Shown: one piece after another, positions 23,191 through 36,300 of the stretch
Position numbering within the stretch: position 1 is the stretch's first letter
How the letters are laid out: each line of letters starts with the position of its first letter
NCBI GenBank assembly: GCA_012295275.1
Contig: CM022676.1
Span: 11,023,470-11,087,469, forward strand
Direction of reading: 5' to 3'
Origin: Chrysomallon squamiferum
Taxonomy: Eukaryota > Mollusca > Gastropoda > Neomphalida > Peltospiridae
DNA: 64,000 bases
Notes under the pieces: generated by a model
What the model saw: the letters and a program-made list of their open reading frames with translations, nothing else
The model's database searches: none
What the model was told of the DNA's origin: nothing
Translations under genes and position numbers: made by a program

Positions 23191-24399
23191 ATTGGAAAAT
23201 TAAAATTCACTCAGACAAAATCAGTACAGACACATTTCAGCACAGTTTATATTTTATACTTATTATGTACTTATCATATTTAAAATGGTTTCTGAGAAAA
23301 ACTTTGTTCCTCTCCATTTTCTGTTGTTATGACATAGCAAAATTTTTTATTTTAAAAATATCTACTCACAGACAGGAAGGCATTATTGTTATTGATTAAG
23401 CAGTTGGTGAAACACTTTCTGGAGAAAAAAAAAAAATAACGTAAGAAAAAGAAGAAAGAAAACAAAACTTTAATAATATTATTAAATACAATTTTAGCTT
23501 TCTGTAGATTTTATTGTATCCTAAACTAACAAGTTCTGAATGTGTAACTCAAATACAAATTCTTCAATAGTTTTATTTAAATTATCTCCCTTAATGATCT
23601 TTTCACAATAATAAAAAATACAAATTCTTCAAAATCACCAAGCTTCTTTTTTCTGATTGTTGCTTTTTTCTTTCTTTTTTTTGTTTTTGTTATTATACGT
23701 AATCTTATTTTTAATTATTTTAATATCCTCATTATCATCATCTTCATTATTTCCCTTGATTTCATGTACTGATGATTTAACTATGAATGGTTGTTTACAA
23801 TTAAAATATTTTGTTACAACATATTTTGTTTCAAAATAGTAATATATAAAAAACATCATCTATCTATATATATCGTAAAAAATGTATAATTAAAATAAAA
23901 TAAATAATCTTCAAATATCTTAAATAAAAAACAAAACAAAAACTTAAAAACAAACTGCTACAGTTTATTATAAATTAAAGGTAGACCTCAGCAGTGTAAG
24001 AAAGCAAGCAAAACTAAAAAGTTTAGTAATTATTGTCATTAAACTGAACTCTTGACTTTAATCTGTCTGTCTAGGAACCTGATGTTATCACTTATATTTT
24101 GTCAGACAACATGTACAAAATGTTTTATAAATTGAAATGAAAGAGAAAAAAAACGTGGATTATGAGGTTAGAAAAACTCACATAGTATAAAAATAAAAAT
24201 AAACATTTCATCAGGTCAGAAAGTGAAATGAAATTTTTAATTTTTTTTTTTTCATGTATTGCTTTTACTATACGAATGTATTTAACATTATTAGAAAGTT
24301 GTTTAGAAAAGTCATGTATGAGAAACAGTAAAATAGAAATAAAATAACAGCAACAACAGTGATAGGGTGTATTAGATACAACAATGATAATGATAATAA

Positions 24400-24403
<4 letters not shown>

Positions 24404-24466
<63 letters not shown>
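24404..24466. repeat. AAT microsatellite in spacer
   Basis: (AAT)n followed by AAAT units to about 24490. CA-rich runs follow at 24578-24746. Confidence 0.9.
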
Positions 24467-24471
<5 letters not shown>

Positions 24472-26628
24472 AATAAAATGAATAAATAAATATATATTTT
24501 TTTAAAAATCATGATTTATGTCCATGCTGAATATACTGTGAGAGAAGTCACTTGATAATATTTCTTACTTACTTACGTACACACACACACAAATATACAT
24601 ACACACACACAACCATAGACAAATATACACACACATACATACACATACAAACACAAAATCATACAAACACACACACACAAACACACACACAACCATAGAC
24701 AAATATACAGACACATACACACACACACACACATACACACACACAAGATGTGACTCTCTCTCTCTGTTCAGAGTTCCGTCCCAACAAAGATACATGAAAG
24801 TGAATGTACATGACTATAAGACTAACGAATGTAACTAAATACTGATATGATAAAACTATCAGAATTTCTTGAGGATGGCAATGATAATTATTGAATTATT
24901 GTTTTAGCATGAACAATAATAACAATAACAGTAATAATAATTATACTACTAATATATTAAAAGTAAAAGTAATAATAATAATTTTATTTTAACGTAATAA
25001 CATGGTTTGGTAATTCGGAAAACAGGTTGTGTTGTTCTCTCTGTTGAAAAGGAAATCTGAGTTGTCAGCAGAGAGTGTTCTTTTCTACTGTTCACTGTTA
25101 TTTAAAAACTGTTTGAAAGTCTTAACAGCAGCGAATTTAAAATGTATTGACAAATTCATTCAATCACTAATTATAACAAATGACTCTGGATCAGTTCTCT
25201 ACAGTGATATATCTGTACTCTTTTCAATTCCAACCTGTGCTCCGTGACTAGTTTGTCAAAGATCATGTTGGTATGTGCTGATATTTAAACAAAAGAAACC
25301 TAAGAGTAATGTATGAGTCTGCAGAGGTGGTTGTCTCTTTTTCAATGTGCGTAAAAATGTTTTTAAAAATGTCAGTATTAAACTGTGTTGTTAAAAACAT
25401 CCCTTTATTTCTCTTTTTCCTGGTTTTAGATAATCTGTTCACTAATTATCATTGAGTTTCAAATTTTTCTTTATTAAATTTTATTATTCATTAATTAAAT
25501 GCAGTAAGCAAAATAATAAATGTTTTTCTTTTATGCATGTCAGTTGTTTTCTTGTTTCTCAATACTGTAACCAAGGAGACAGCTGTTGATCTTGATAGAA
25601 CATTTTGTAGTAAATTTTGAAAGATGAACGATTGAACATTGTGATTTTTTTATCATGTTGTGCTTACAGGCACTTAGAGTTAGTTTGTCAAACATCTGAC
25701 TGTACAAGAAAAGTGATTTCGTAATTTAGTTTCAAGATCAATAGTTGGTGAGTATATATTTCTAAATATGCATAATTGTATATACTTTACAAATACACAC
25801 ACAGACTAACTGATTTAAAAAACAACATAGACTTCAGAAAATAAATATGTCTACTCTTGAGTTTGATGTTAAAACTTTATTGTAAAAATGAGCAGTATAT
25901 TTCAATTTCAGATTTTTTTGGTAAAATGTGCTCATTCTGATAAATTTCTTGTCTTTTCTCTCAACACCCCCACAAACACTCACACACCCACACAAACACA
26001 CACATACATACACACATTCGATGGTTTCTTGAAATTCTAAAATTCATGCTTTATTTGTTTCCTGGGTTGTCTCCAAATATAGGGAATTTGTAATAAATGA
26101 CTTAATCAGTACAACATGAGTTCAAGAACTTTCAGAGATAAACATTCATTAGTTGCAGTAATTCAATAACAAATCAACTTGTTGGTGCTCTTGAGAAAGA
26201 TTAATATTATGGATGTGAGTAAAGGTTATACAAGCTTAAATACAGTAAATGATTCTAATTAATAAACTATTTAGTTTTTATTAAAATATTAAAATCTTAT
26301 TCGTTAATTAGTGCTGTAAATATAGACAAAGATGCTATTTATTTGTTTATATGTAAAAACAAAATTGTTGATATATGTATTTACAAACCATTTGAAAGGG
26401 TTATATGTTTTTATTCATTTAGCTATGAACATATATAAATTTATATGTCTACTTGTGAATAAATGAAAAACATAATGCATTACCAGCCATATTTATTTAA
26501 TTTTCTTTCAGTAAAATTTAAAATCAAAATGACAAAATACAAGAAAAGAAGATTTATTTATCTCACTGATTTTTTCACATAAAGTTGATAGAAGATATAT
26601 TTATTTGATCACTGTCTAGCAGACTGTT

Positions 26629-29418
26629 TTACTTAGGTCTGATTGACATGGTAATATATTTCAGAGGTGAAGATCGTTGCAGATCAAACCATGAAATTCT
26701 TGTAATATCCTGAAAACATAAGAAACCAATATATATATATAATGTATGTATGTATGAATGTATATGTATATATATTATCTGTCAAGTAAAATTAATGTGA
26801 ACATAATTATATATTATTCTATGTAAAAATATGATAAGAAACCAGATTTGTAATAATGGTGATGATAATAATAGTGATGATAGTATGTAAGATAAGAGGA
26901 TAGCTATTTCACTTTTTCTTTGAAAAACGAAACATAAAATTTAATTTCATCTTTAATATATGTATGTATATTTTTTTTTATTGTTGTTGACATTAATATG
27001 TTTGAGTGAAACTGACAGTTAGGGAGAAACTTACCAACATGTTTACAGAAGTTGTATATTTTCCTGTTGGGTTAACATAACCACATGAGTTAAACCAGAA
27101 ACCACAACCATATACTTCAGCACAATTCCATTGATTTTTATCATTATCATGATCATATGTTGAGAAAGCCATGTTATTCTGAGAAAATGTATTACTTGAA
27201 AAAGAAAATTACATATATATATATATATATATATTAGCTGTATTAAAATGAAAATACTTCATAAATTTGTATTATTAAAAAAGTTTGTTTTAGTAATGTG
27301 GTAAAATCATGTCTTATATCCAGTAACAGTTTTGACAGTTTAATTATTTTGTTAGCTTTGAACCTATTGAAAACATGACAGTTATTTGACTGAGATAACA
27401 TTCTACATACCCCTGTGCGCGCGCACACAAACACACACACACACACACACAGAAAACAAATAAACTGATGAATTAATTTATCTTTATCTGTTAATATGAA
27501 GTATGTGTCTTGCTTAGATTAAAAAATAATAATAGTAATAAATAATAATAATAATAGTAATAAATAATAATGATAATATATTCTTTACAGTGTGTATGAA
27601 ATGAGTGTAGTAATGCAGTATTTTGGTGTGTGTTTGGTATGAATTTAGATTAGGTTGGTGTGTTGTTGGCATTAATAACTTGATAAGAAATGGCAGTCAT
27701 CATTGATTCACAAGACTGCTGTCAAACCTGTACAAAACTGGTCGTTTAATACAGGTCGTTTAATACAGGTCGTTTAATACAGGTCGATGATTTAATAAAA
27801 CATTTTTTTGACTCATAATAAAACTGTCATCCATTTATAAATAACAATTATTTATAGGAGATTCACTCAACAGTTTTCAATGAAAAATAATGTCCACAGT
27901 CTGTTATATTCAGGTGATTGCCATGTACAGGCCATTTAAAGAAGTAAATTCGTTCAAAGGATTAGTGATGACTGTTACAGTGAGGTCGCCTTTCTATATA
28001 TATAACAATAATAATAATAAGAAGAAGAAGAAGAAGAAGAAAATAAAGTAATTAACCTACTTGGAGAATGGATCCATTGCACTACCAGAATGTCCATTAA
28101 CATGAATGCGGTAAAACTGTTTTTCATCATCCACATGGAAATAACTGTATTTAGCATAATCATGTTGACCATTGAAATCAGTGAAATCAACTCTTAGCTC
28201 TGTATTCTGAAATTAAGAGAAAATGTTCTTAAATAATTTAAATACTAATCAAGATATGGTGATAACTACTAGTAGCAGCAGTAGTAGAAATAGTAGTGGT
28301 TCAGGCTGGACCTGGCTAATCTGTCATTCACTGTTCAGCAGCTTTGATGGTTAGGGATGTTGATTTAAATCTCGTGGTAATTAGTTTGCATGGCTGCTGT
28401 TTGGCACCACCGTCTTCTCATACTGTTTGTGTCCACCGTCCTCTCATACTGTTTGTGTCCACTGTCCTCTCATACTGTTTGTGTCCGCTGTCCATACTGT
28501 TTGTGTCCACCGTCCTCTCATACTGTTTGTGTCCACTGTCCTCTCATACTGTTTGTGTCCACTGTCCTCTCATACTGTTTGTGTCCACTGTCCTCTCATA
28601 CTGTTTGGCACCACTGTCCTCTCATACTGTTTGTGTCCACTGTCCTCTCATACTGTTTGTGTCCACCGTCCTCTCATACTGTTTGTGTCCACTGTCCTCT
28701 CATACTGTTTGTGTCCACCGTCCTCTCATACTGTTTGTGTCCACTGTCCTCTCATACTGTTTGTGTCCACCGTCCTCTCATACTGTTTGTGTCCACCGTC
28801 CTCTCATACTGTTTGTGTCCAATATAGCTTGTTTAGGGTGCTTGTTTCTGGTAGTCTGCCAGTATTTTAACTATGCCAGATAAAGACAGAAGTGAGGCCG
28901 ATTGGTATTTTGGGGGGAGACGCTGTGATAAATATTACTGGTATTGTAAAGATACACACCAAGTTATAGTAAAGATCGTATATCTAATTATCTGTGTTGA
29001 GATGTCTAGTTCTTGTTCTTTGTGAACTGTATGTATAAGTTTAACCTGAAGCAGAGTAGATTAGCTGATGTGATAGTAAACTTCATGTAGAGAAGTGCTG
29101 ATCACAAAGTACAAAGTAACTTTATTAAAATATATAAAATAGAAACTATCCTTTTAGGTTATGCTAAACCTTGTGATCGGATACTGAAAAGTTAGTAAGG
29201 AATATCTCATATGAGCATTACATATCATAAACAAGAAGAAGAAGAAGAAAAAGAATAGTAATGATAATGAAAAGCAAAAAACAAAACTCAATAGTAATAA
29301 AATTTACAATATTAAAATATAATTGTTTTATTTATGTTTGTTTTCCCTTCTGTGTTGCTTTTTTCTCTCTTCTTTACAAATCAAAGAAACATAACGAAAC
29401 TAAATAAGGAAACTATAA

Positions 29419-29469
<51 letters not shown>

Positions 29470-30066
29470 AAAAATAAACAAAAGTCCAAGAACCCCTCCA
29501 CTCGAAAATGCCTAAGTTTGGAAGATGAAAGTTCAAAAAGATTATAAATTTCATACATTGTTGTTATTTGTAAATGAGAAATGTACCTTATGTATACTTG
29601 TGAACAGATGTAGATTTTCGTTACCCCACCAGAAACTTTTTTCTAATTTTCCAAATCCTTTCTTATACTCCTGCCAAGTTCTGTTGAAATTTTCTTCATC
29701 AGTCATTCGCCTGTATAATGAATGATAAAAGTAGTGTTAGTACATTTTTAATAATAATAGCAATAATAATAGTATTAACAGTAGTAGCAGTAGTAGCAGT
29801 AGTAGCAGTAGCTGTAGTAGTGCAACATTAATAATAATAATATTTCTGATGATAACAACAATAATAATTAATAATTATAATGATAATATAAATAAAAATA
29901 ATAAGGACAGAAAGATAACAACAACAAAAGTAATGGTACCTAAGGAATACTAGCCACCCTCCACCATCAGTAACTGAATCACATCTGGCATACACAGTTC
30001 TGTCTCCAGGCATTCTCAACATCTGCAGTCCACTTTTTTGTTTAAATGTTAAACAAGAAGTAATTT
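26629..30066 (-). CDS. Copy 2 exons 17-21: fibrinogen-related domain
   Basis: Exons 30066-29940, 29710-29587, 28206-28061, 27194-27035 and 26709-26629 are intact. Only a few residues differ from copy 1, such as CLTFKQ for CLKFKQ and RRMTDEENFNRTWQEY for RQVTDAENFNRTWEEY. The calcium-site cluster DHDND and all Cys, including the extra one, are kept. An AATAAA lies at 26605-26600. Confidence 0.9.
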
Positions 30067-30076
30067 CTGAAATTAT

Positions 30077-30127
<51 letters not shown>

Positions 30128-30148
30128 CACACATATGTATACATATAG

Positions 30149-30191
<43 letters not shown>

Positions 30192-30259
30192 GTTTAATCT
30201 AGACAGAAATAAATGAAAGAAAACTTAATTTATTAAATAATACAAGAATGTTAACTCCT

Positions 30260-30331
<72 letters not shown>

Positions 30332-33300
30332 AGTTTCTCTAAAAGGGAAACTTCAGCTGCAAGTAACAATAATTATACATTTACTAATTTATTGTAAAGT
30401 TTGATGTTTTAACCTTTTTTCCAGACCATTTTTCCTTTGACTCTGGAACAGACTAAATCAGTCTTCTTGTAGTGGCTACCTCTTACGTAACATTTACCTC
30501 CTGCTGTACAGTGATTTTTCTGTAACATTATGTACTTGCTGTTAGAATTCTGATATTTCATATGTGGAAAGAATTAACACACGAACTGTTCAATGTACGG
30601 ATATGTTTTAATATTCAGAAATCTTGTACTAAGTTGATCTATTTTAATATCTAACAAAGTTTATGTTGTCAAAAAGCATAATTGGCAGTGTAGTAGGTAT
30701 TTTGGATTTTTGCATATATTCAGAAATATCATGAATATCTGGATATGTGATTCATATTTTTACAATTAATTAAAATCATATCTGGAAATGGTGTAGATTA
30801 TATGGAATTTTGTAGATACTTGAAAATGTAGGATCTAGACATGTAAGTGTCAGACATGCAGACATTTAGAAATAGTCAATTAAATTGCTTACTGCCACAG
30901 AACAAGTTACTTTCTTTCCATTGATGTGACAACTTTCACACTCAGAATTGTGGATGACAACCACGCGTTCTTTGCTGAAAGTTTTACCATCATTTGAAAC
31001 TGATATGTAAATAACACGAATAGCATCGATACCAGGAAAGCCATTATTCGGTATTTTGTATTTTCTTTTGGCTATAGGACACAAGACCTCCACTGCATTC
31101 TGTACATTACCCAATGCCATCGTTCTGCTTTTCTGAATAATTAGTGAGTTGTTGATCTGTGAATGGAATGAAACTTTATAAGTACGTTTTAATTCTAATG
31201 ATTATCATGGACATCTATTTAATTTTGTGTCTTGTGATCAGAGTGAAATGCATCATTTATATGTTACTAGCTAAAACAAAATCAGCACACAGTATTCACA
31301 GTCTTTGCTAACCCACATAGGAATCAAAAGGGAAACTAAGGTTTTTTATACTCCAACTCTTCACAACATAAACATTGTAAATATTCTGTGTAAAAAGAAT
31401 GATATATTGATGATCATAAAGAAAATAATGATAATAATCAGTATGCTACTAATAATAAAGACAATAATAATGATAATAATAAGAGATGTCTATTATGCAA
31501 ACAACTAAATTCTTCACCTTATTACAATTGTTGTTGTAAAAAAATACTATTACTAAAACTTACATAAATTTCTCGCAGTTTACACATTGCTTTTAGACCG
31601 ATAACAAAATATTTAGCGCTAACTGTAACATTATCACAAGGGTCATCAAGGAGATCACATCCCTCCCCATCATTAATGTCATGAAGAACTGGTGGAATTC
31701 GAATATCAGTGGAGCAGTCAGCACCCATAAAATTTCTCTCACAGACACAAGTTCCTGATTAAGAGGAAACAAAAGAGAAAAACACAGGAAGAACGGTGAA
31801 AGTTAAAAGCAAGGTATAAACACATTCTTCTTTTGATTAGTATTAAAATAAGGCATAGAAAAATTTTCAGTTTCAACATGAAGTAAAGGAAATAAATATT
31901 AAACAGAAAGTTCACATGATGTCACACAACTGAGCAAATATTAGCCTATCGTAAGAAAATGTTTATAACTGAAAATAATTATTTAACTGAGTAAAATAAA
32001 TGAACATCAAACTCTTAATTTTGTTCATGATTATTGTATATTTATTGTAGACTCGGCTTTAAACTTCGGAAATATGTTGAGTTAAAGCTAAGAAAGCAGA
32101 CGATGAAAAGAAACAAACCATTAGCACACTGCCCTCTCTGTGAACAGTGAGATGGACAGGAAACTCTGATGACTTTAGTCAGTATCGATTCTTTTCCTTT
32201 TGTCTTATGAAATTCTTCATTCATAACTGCTTCATTTACGCAAGAAGATTTCACATTTTCAATCGCTGATTCAGCAAAGATGGTATCACCAGTTGCCTGA
32301 ATAAAAGAAAACTAAATTCATTTATTAGAAGATATTTTGTTTTTACTTTTTTACAACATTAGATGCATTAAATGGTATGAAATAGCCACTTAACCAATGT
32401 CTTGTAATGCCACATTCAGTCAAAGCATGAATAAATAAGGCATTAGTGCATAATTCACTATTTATGCATATCAATGCTTTACAACTCTTATGTCAAAGTC
32501 AAAATATCTAAATCGATTCTAAAATCAAACAATTCATTTTCATTCATTCATCTGTCATCAGCTATAAATGTCTTTATACTGACAATTAGGTAATTTGAAA
32601 AAATAAATATGTCCATACAATTTTTTAAACTTATAGTAAAATCTATTGTTTTCTATGTAGGTGTCAAGGGATAGAATCAAATATATGAAGAAGTCAGACC
32701 TCTGACAAATTAACTTTCCTACCGAATGTACTGCAGCTTTTAGTGCTTATAAATAATATCGTACAACAAAACATTTTGAAACTGAAAGGGATGAAACTAC
32801 TGGAGGTCTATAGAAGGAGAAACAAAAACATATCAAGAGAATCTGCACATCATGAACTTGATGATGGAAAAAAAAATTGTTGAAATTCAAGTCAATTTTT
32901 TACGAATTGTATGCATCATTAGTTTGGACCAGTCCAATGCAACTTCTGTCAAAGGGTTCTCACCACTTCTTCAAACAGTTTTGAGTTGAGTTTAAAATAG
33001 TTGGAAGCATTTATAAAGTTCCAGTGACAACAGAACACATAAAATAATTGCTGAGATATGAGGTCAAAAGCTGGAGGCCATGTCCGTTTTGAACGAAAAA
33101 AATTAATTTCAGAAGTCCATATTTCCAAAAGTAATGCTCATATGAGGGTAGAATTTCATATTTAGATGAAAATCAGAATCAGTCTTGTTATAATTTGTTT
33201 TCATTTTACAGCATATGTCATATTTATTCTGTTTTAATAAGTAGGTTGTCAAGAATAACTTATTAAAAAGTAGATTATAGAAATCATTTCAGTAATAAAA

Positions 33301-36300
33301 TTATATAAATTATTTGTAAGAAGATTATAGAAATCATTTTAGTAATGAACTATATAAATTATTTTTAAGCAGGATATCAATTATTTTTTTTATTAAAAAG
33401 CATGTTTTATAAATTATTTTTATTAGCAGGTAAACCATATATTAGTTTAATTAATATGTAGGCTGTATATATTTGTTTTCATTAATTTCTAGGGCATATC
33501 AATTATTTAATAATGTGTAATAATAATAAGTACCCTAGCTGTGTAAATTTCTGTTAAGAGTTATACTGTATCATTTTTTTCTTTAATAAGCACACTATAC
33601 CAACTATGTCTTTGATAAATTAGATTTGTAGATTTGTGCCATTACTAAAAACAAATAATCAAATCCTCACCCTGATGTCAAATATACAGTCTTCCAGATT
33701 TCCAGCAACAAAACTGCTATGAACTGATTGACATAAACGAACACTTTTGGATTGTGAGAATGAATTCTCACATATCTCTCTCGCTAGAGATTTTGTTATG
33801 GTCTGAGTAGTATTTGACACATCCTATGGTTAAGGGTGAAAAAAAGAAAATCTCTAAATATTGATACATATCTCATTTAATAACAGAAATTACAAAAATA
33901 ATAACTATGACAACAACTACAGTAGCTATGGAAATACATTTTCTGAAAGCAAGGGTATATTAGGAGTGACATTTAGAACACATCTCCACCCTAAACTCAG
34001 TCATTTAATATTATTCAGGTTATTCTGTTTGGGAACAGGGAAATGAAATCTCTTGAGTACAGGGATGCACAAGTTGATGAAGACAGAATAAAGTTTGTGT
34101 GTTTGTTCAAAGAGAAACACAGAGAGGGATAGTGTTCAGAGGTTATCAATTTACAAACAATTCAGCTCAACATAATGCACTAACAGACTCACTCTTTTTC
34201 TTAAACTGCTGTAAACATTGACTTCACTCTCAGCATCATTGACAGATCTCCTTTTCTTGCGAGCTCGAAAGATGCATTTTCTCCTATTTGGTTTTTCCAC
34301 TGTTTTAGGTTGATAGGCTTGACAGAACTCACGTTCCGCAGTTGGTCCACATATTGTTTCCTGGCAAGGCAGATGTTTACATTTGACTTGTTTAGGACAA
34401 TAACACAGGAATGAAACATCTTTCCACTTTTTGAGGTTGTTATGGTTACTGCTGAACAAAAGATTCTCCGAATCAGCAATTCTGTCAAAACATTAAATGG
34501 TATTACTTGTTTGACATATCTAACATGTTCACATCAGAGAATAATAATAAAATACAAAACCACTCCTACCTTTATTTCAGCAGAACTGTTACTACTAGTA
34601 TCACATCAGAGAATAATAATAAAATACAAAACCACTCCTACCTTTATTTCAGCAGAACTGTTACTACTAGTATTACATCAGAGAATAATAATAAAATACA
34701 AAACTCCTACCTTTAGTATTACATCAGAGAATAATAATAAAATACAAAACCACTCCTACCTTTATTTCAGCAGAACTGTTACTACTAGTATTACATCAGA
34801 GAATAATAATAAAATACAAAACCACTCCTAGTATTACATCAGAGAATAATAATAAAATACAAAACCACTCCTACCTTTATTTCAGCAGAACTGTTACTAC
34901 TAGTATTACATCAGAGAATAATAATAAAATACAAAACCACTCCTACCTTTATTTCAGCAGAACTGTTACTACTAATCAGAGAATAATAATAAAATACAAA
35001 ACCACTCCTACCTTTATTTCAGCAGAACTGTTACTACTAGTATTACATCAGAGAATAATAATAAAATACAAAACCACTCCTACCTTTATTTCAGCAGAAC
35101 TGTTACTACTAGTATTACATCAGAGAATAATAATAAAATACAAAACCACTCCTACCTTTATTTCAGCAGAACTGTTACTACTAGTATTACATCAGAGAAT
35201 AATAATAAAATACAAAACCACTCCTACCTTTATTTCAGCAGAACTGTTACTACTAGTANNNNNNNNNNNNNNNNNNNNNNNNNNNNNNNNNNNNNNNNNN
35301 NNNNNNNNNNNNNNNNNNNNNNNNNNNNNNNNNNNNNNNNNNNNNNNNNNNNNNNNNNNNNNNNNNNNNNNNNNNNNNNNNNNNNNNNNNNNNNNNNNNN
35401 NNNNNNNNNNNNNNNNNNNNNNNNNNNNNNNNNNNNNNNNNNNNNNNNNNNNNNNNNNAAATATATTTCTACCTGCTCTTATAACCACAGCACAGTTACA
35501 GGCAACAGATCCCCAACAGTGAAAGGTTTTTATCTGAATCTGAAAATATAATTTATTTTTGTAAACACCTGTACATAGTTCACTTGTATGTCAGCCCATG
35601 TAAATAATGTAGTCACTCCGTATAAACATCCTAGTTCTGACAATCACAGTGTACTTATATACTTACATACACATTGTAGTTTACAGGTATATTTCATCAT
35701 ACATGTATAGACTACGTAGTTATCACAGTGATTTTGCATGTTAGGGTGTCGTTAAATGTTTGTTGATTCATTCATTGACTGTACATTTTAATAGTATATG
35801 TGTTTCAGAGTGCATGCACATCTTTTAGAGTTTTATCTATCTAAGTGTATCTCGATCGAAAATTCTGTAAAATCTTTGACAATCACTACCAATATTTGGA
35901 AATCATTCAGGAAAATAAACAAATTAATACATAATGTCTCAATATTAACATAGCTGTTGCAAAAATCAAGTGATATATCTTGTGAAAAAGGAGCTGTTTT
36001 CCATGGCACTCTTATGAAACATCATGCTCATATAACGGGCTTAGGTTTTTTGTCTTTCTTTCTTCTTTTGCACAAAATCAGTACATTCATTACTTTACAG
36101 CTTTTTCATATCATAATATTTGTATTCTGGCAGAATTTCCCATTCCAGTGTTTAGATGCCAAGAAATGCTGATTCTGCTTTTACTGTGTTAAAGATCTTT
36201 GAAGTGTCACTAATCAAGATTCTGTGTATACAGCTTTAATTAGTTGTTTATTAATGTTCATAATCATAAAGAAAATAAGTTATAAGTCACCCTTATCTTC

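Noticed and set aside
25029-25247. 72-codon plus frame in the spacer
   Set aside because: Short, A+T-rich, no recognisable domain and no counterpart in the next spacer.
35192-35488. Reading frame spanning the N gap
   Set aside because: It is open only because Ns contain no stop; the true content is missing.
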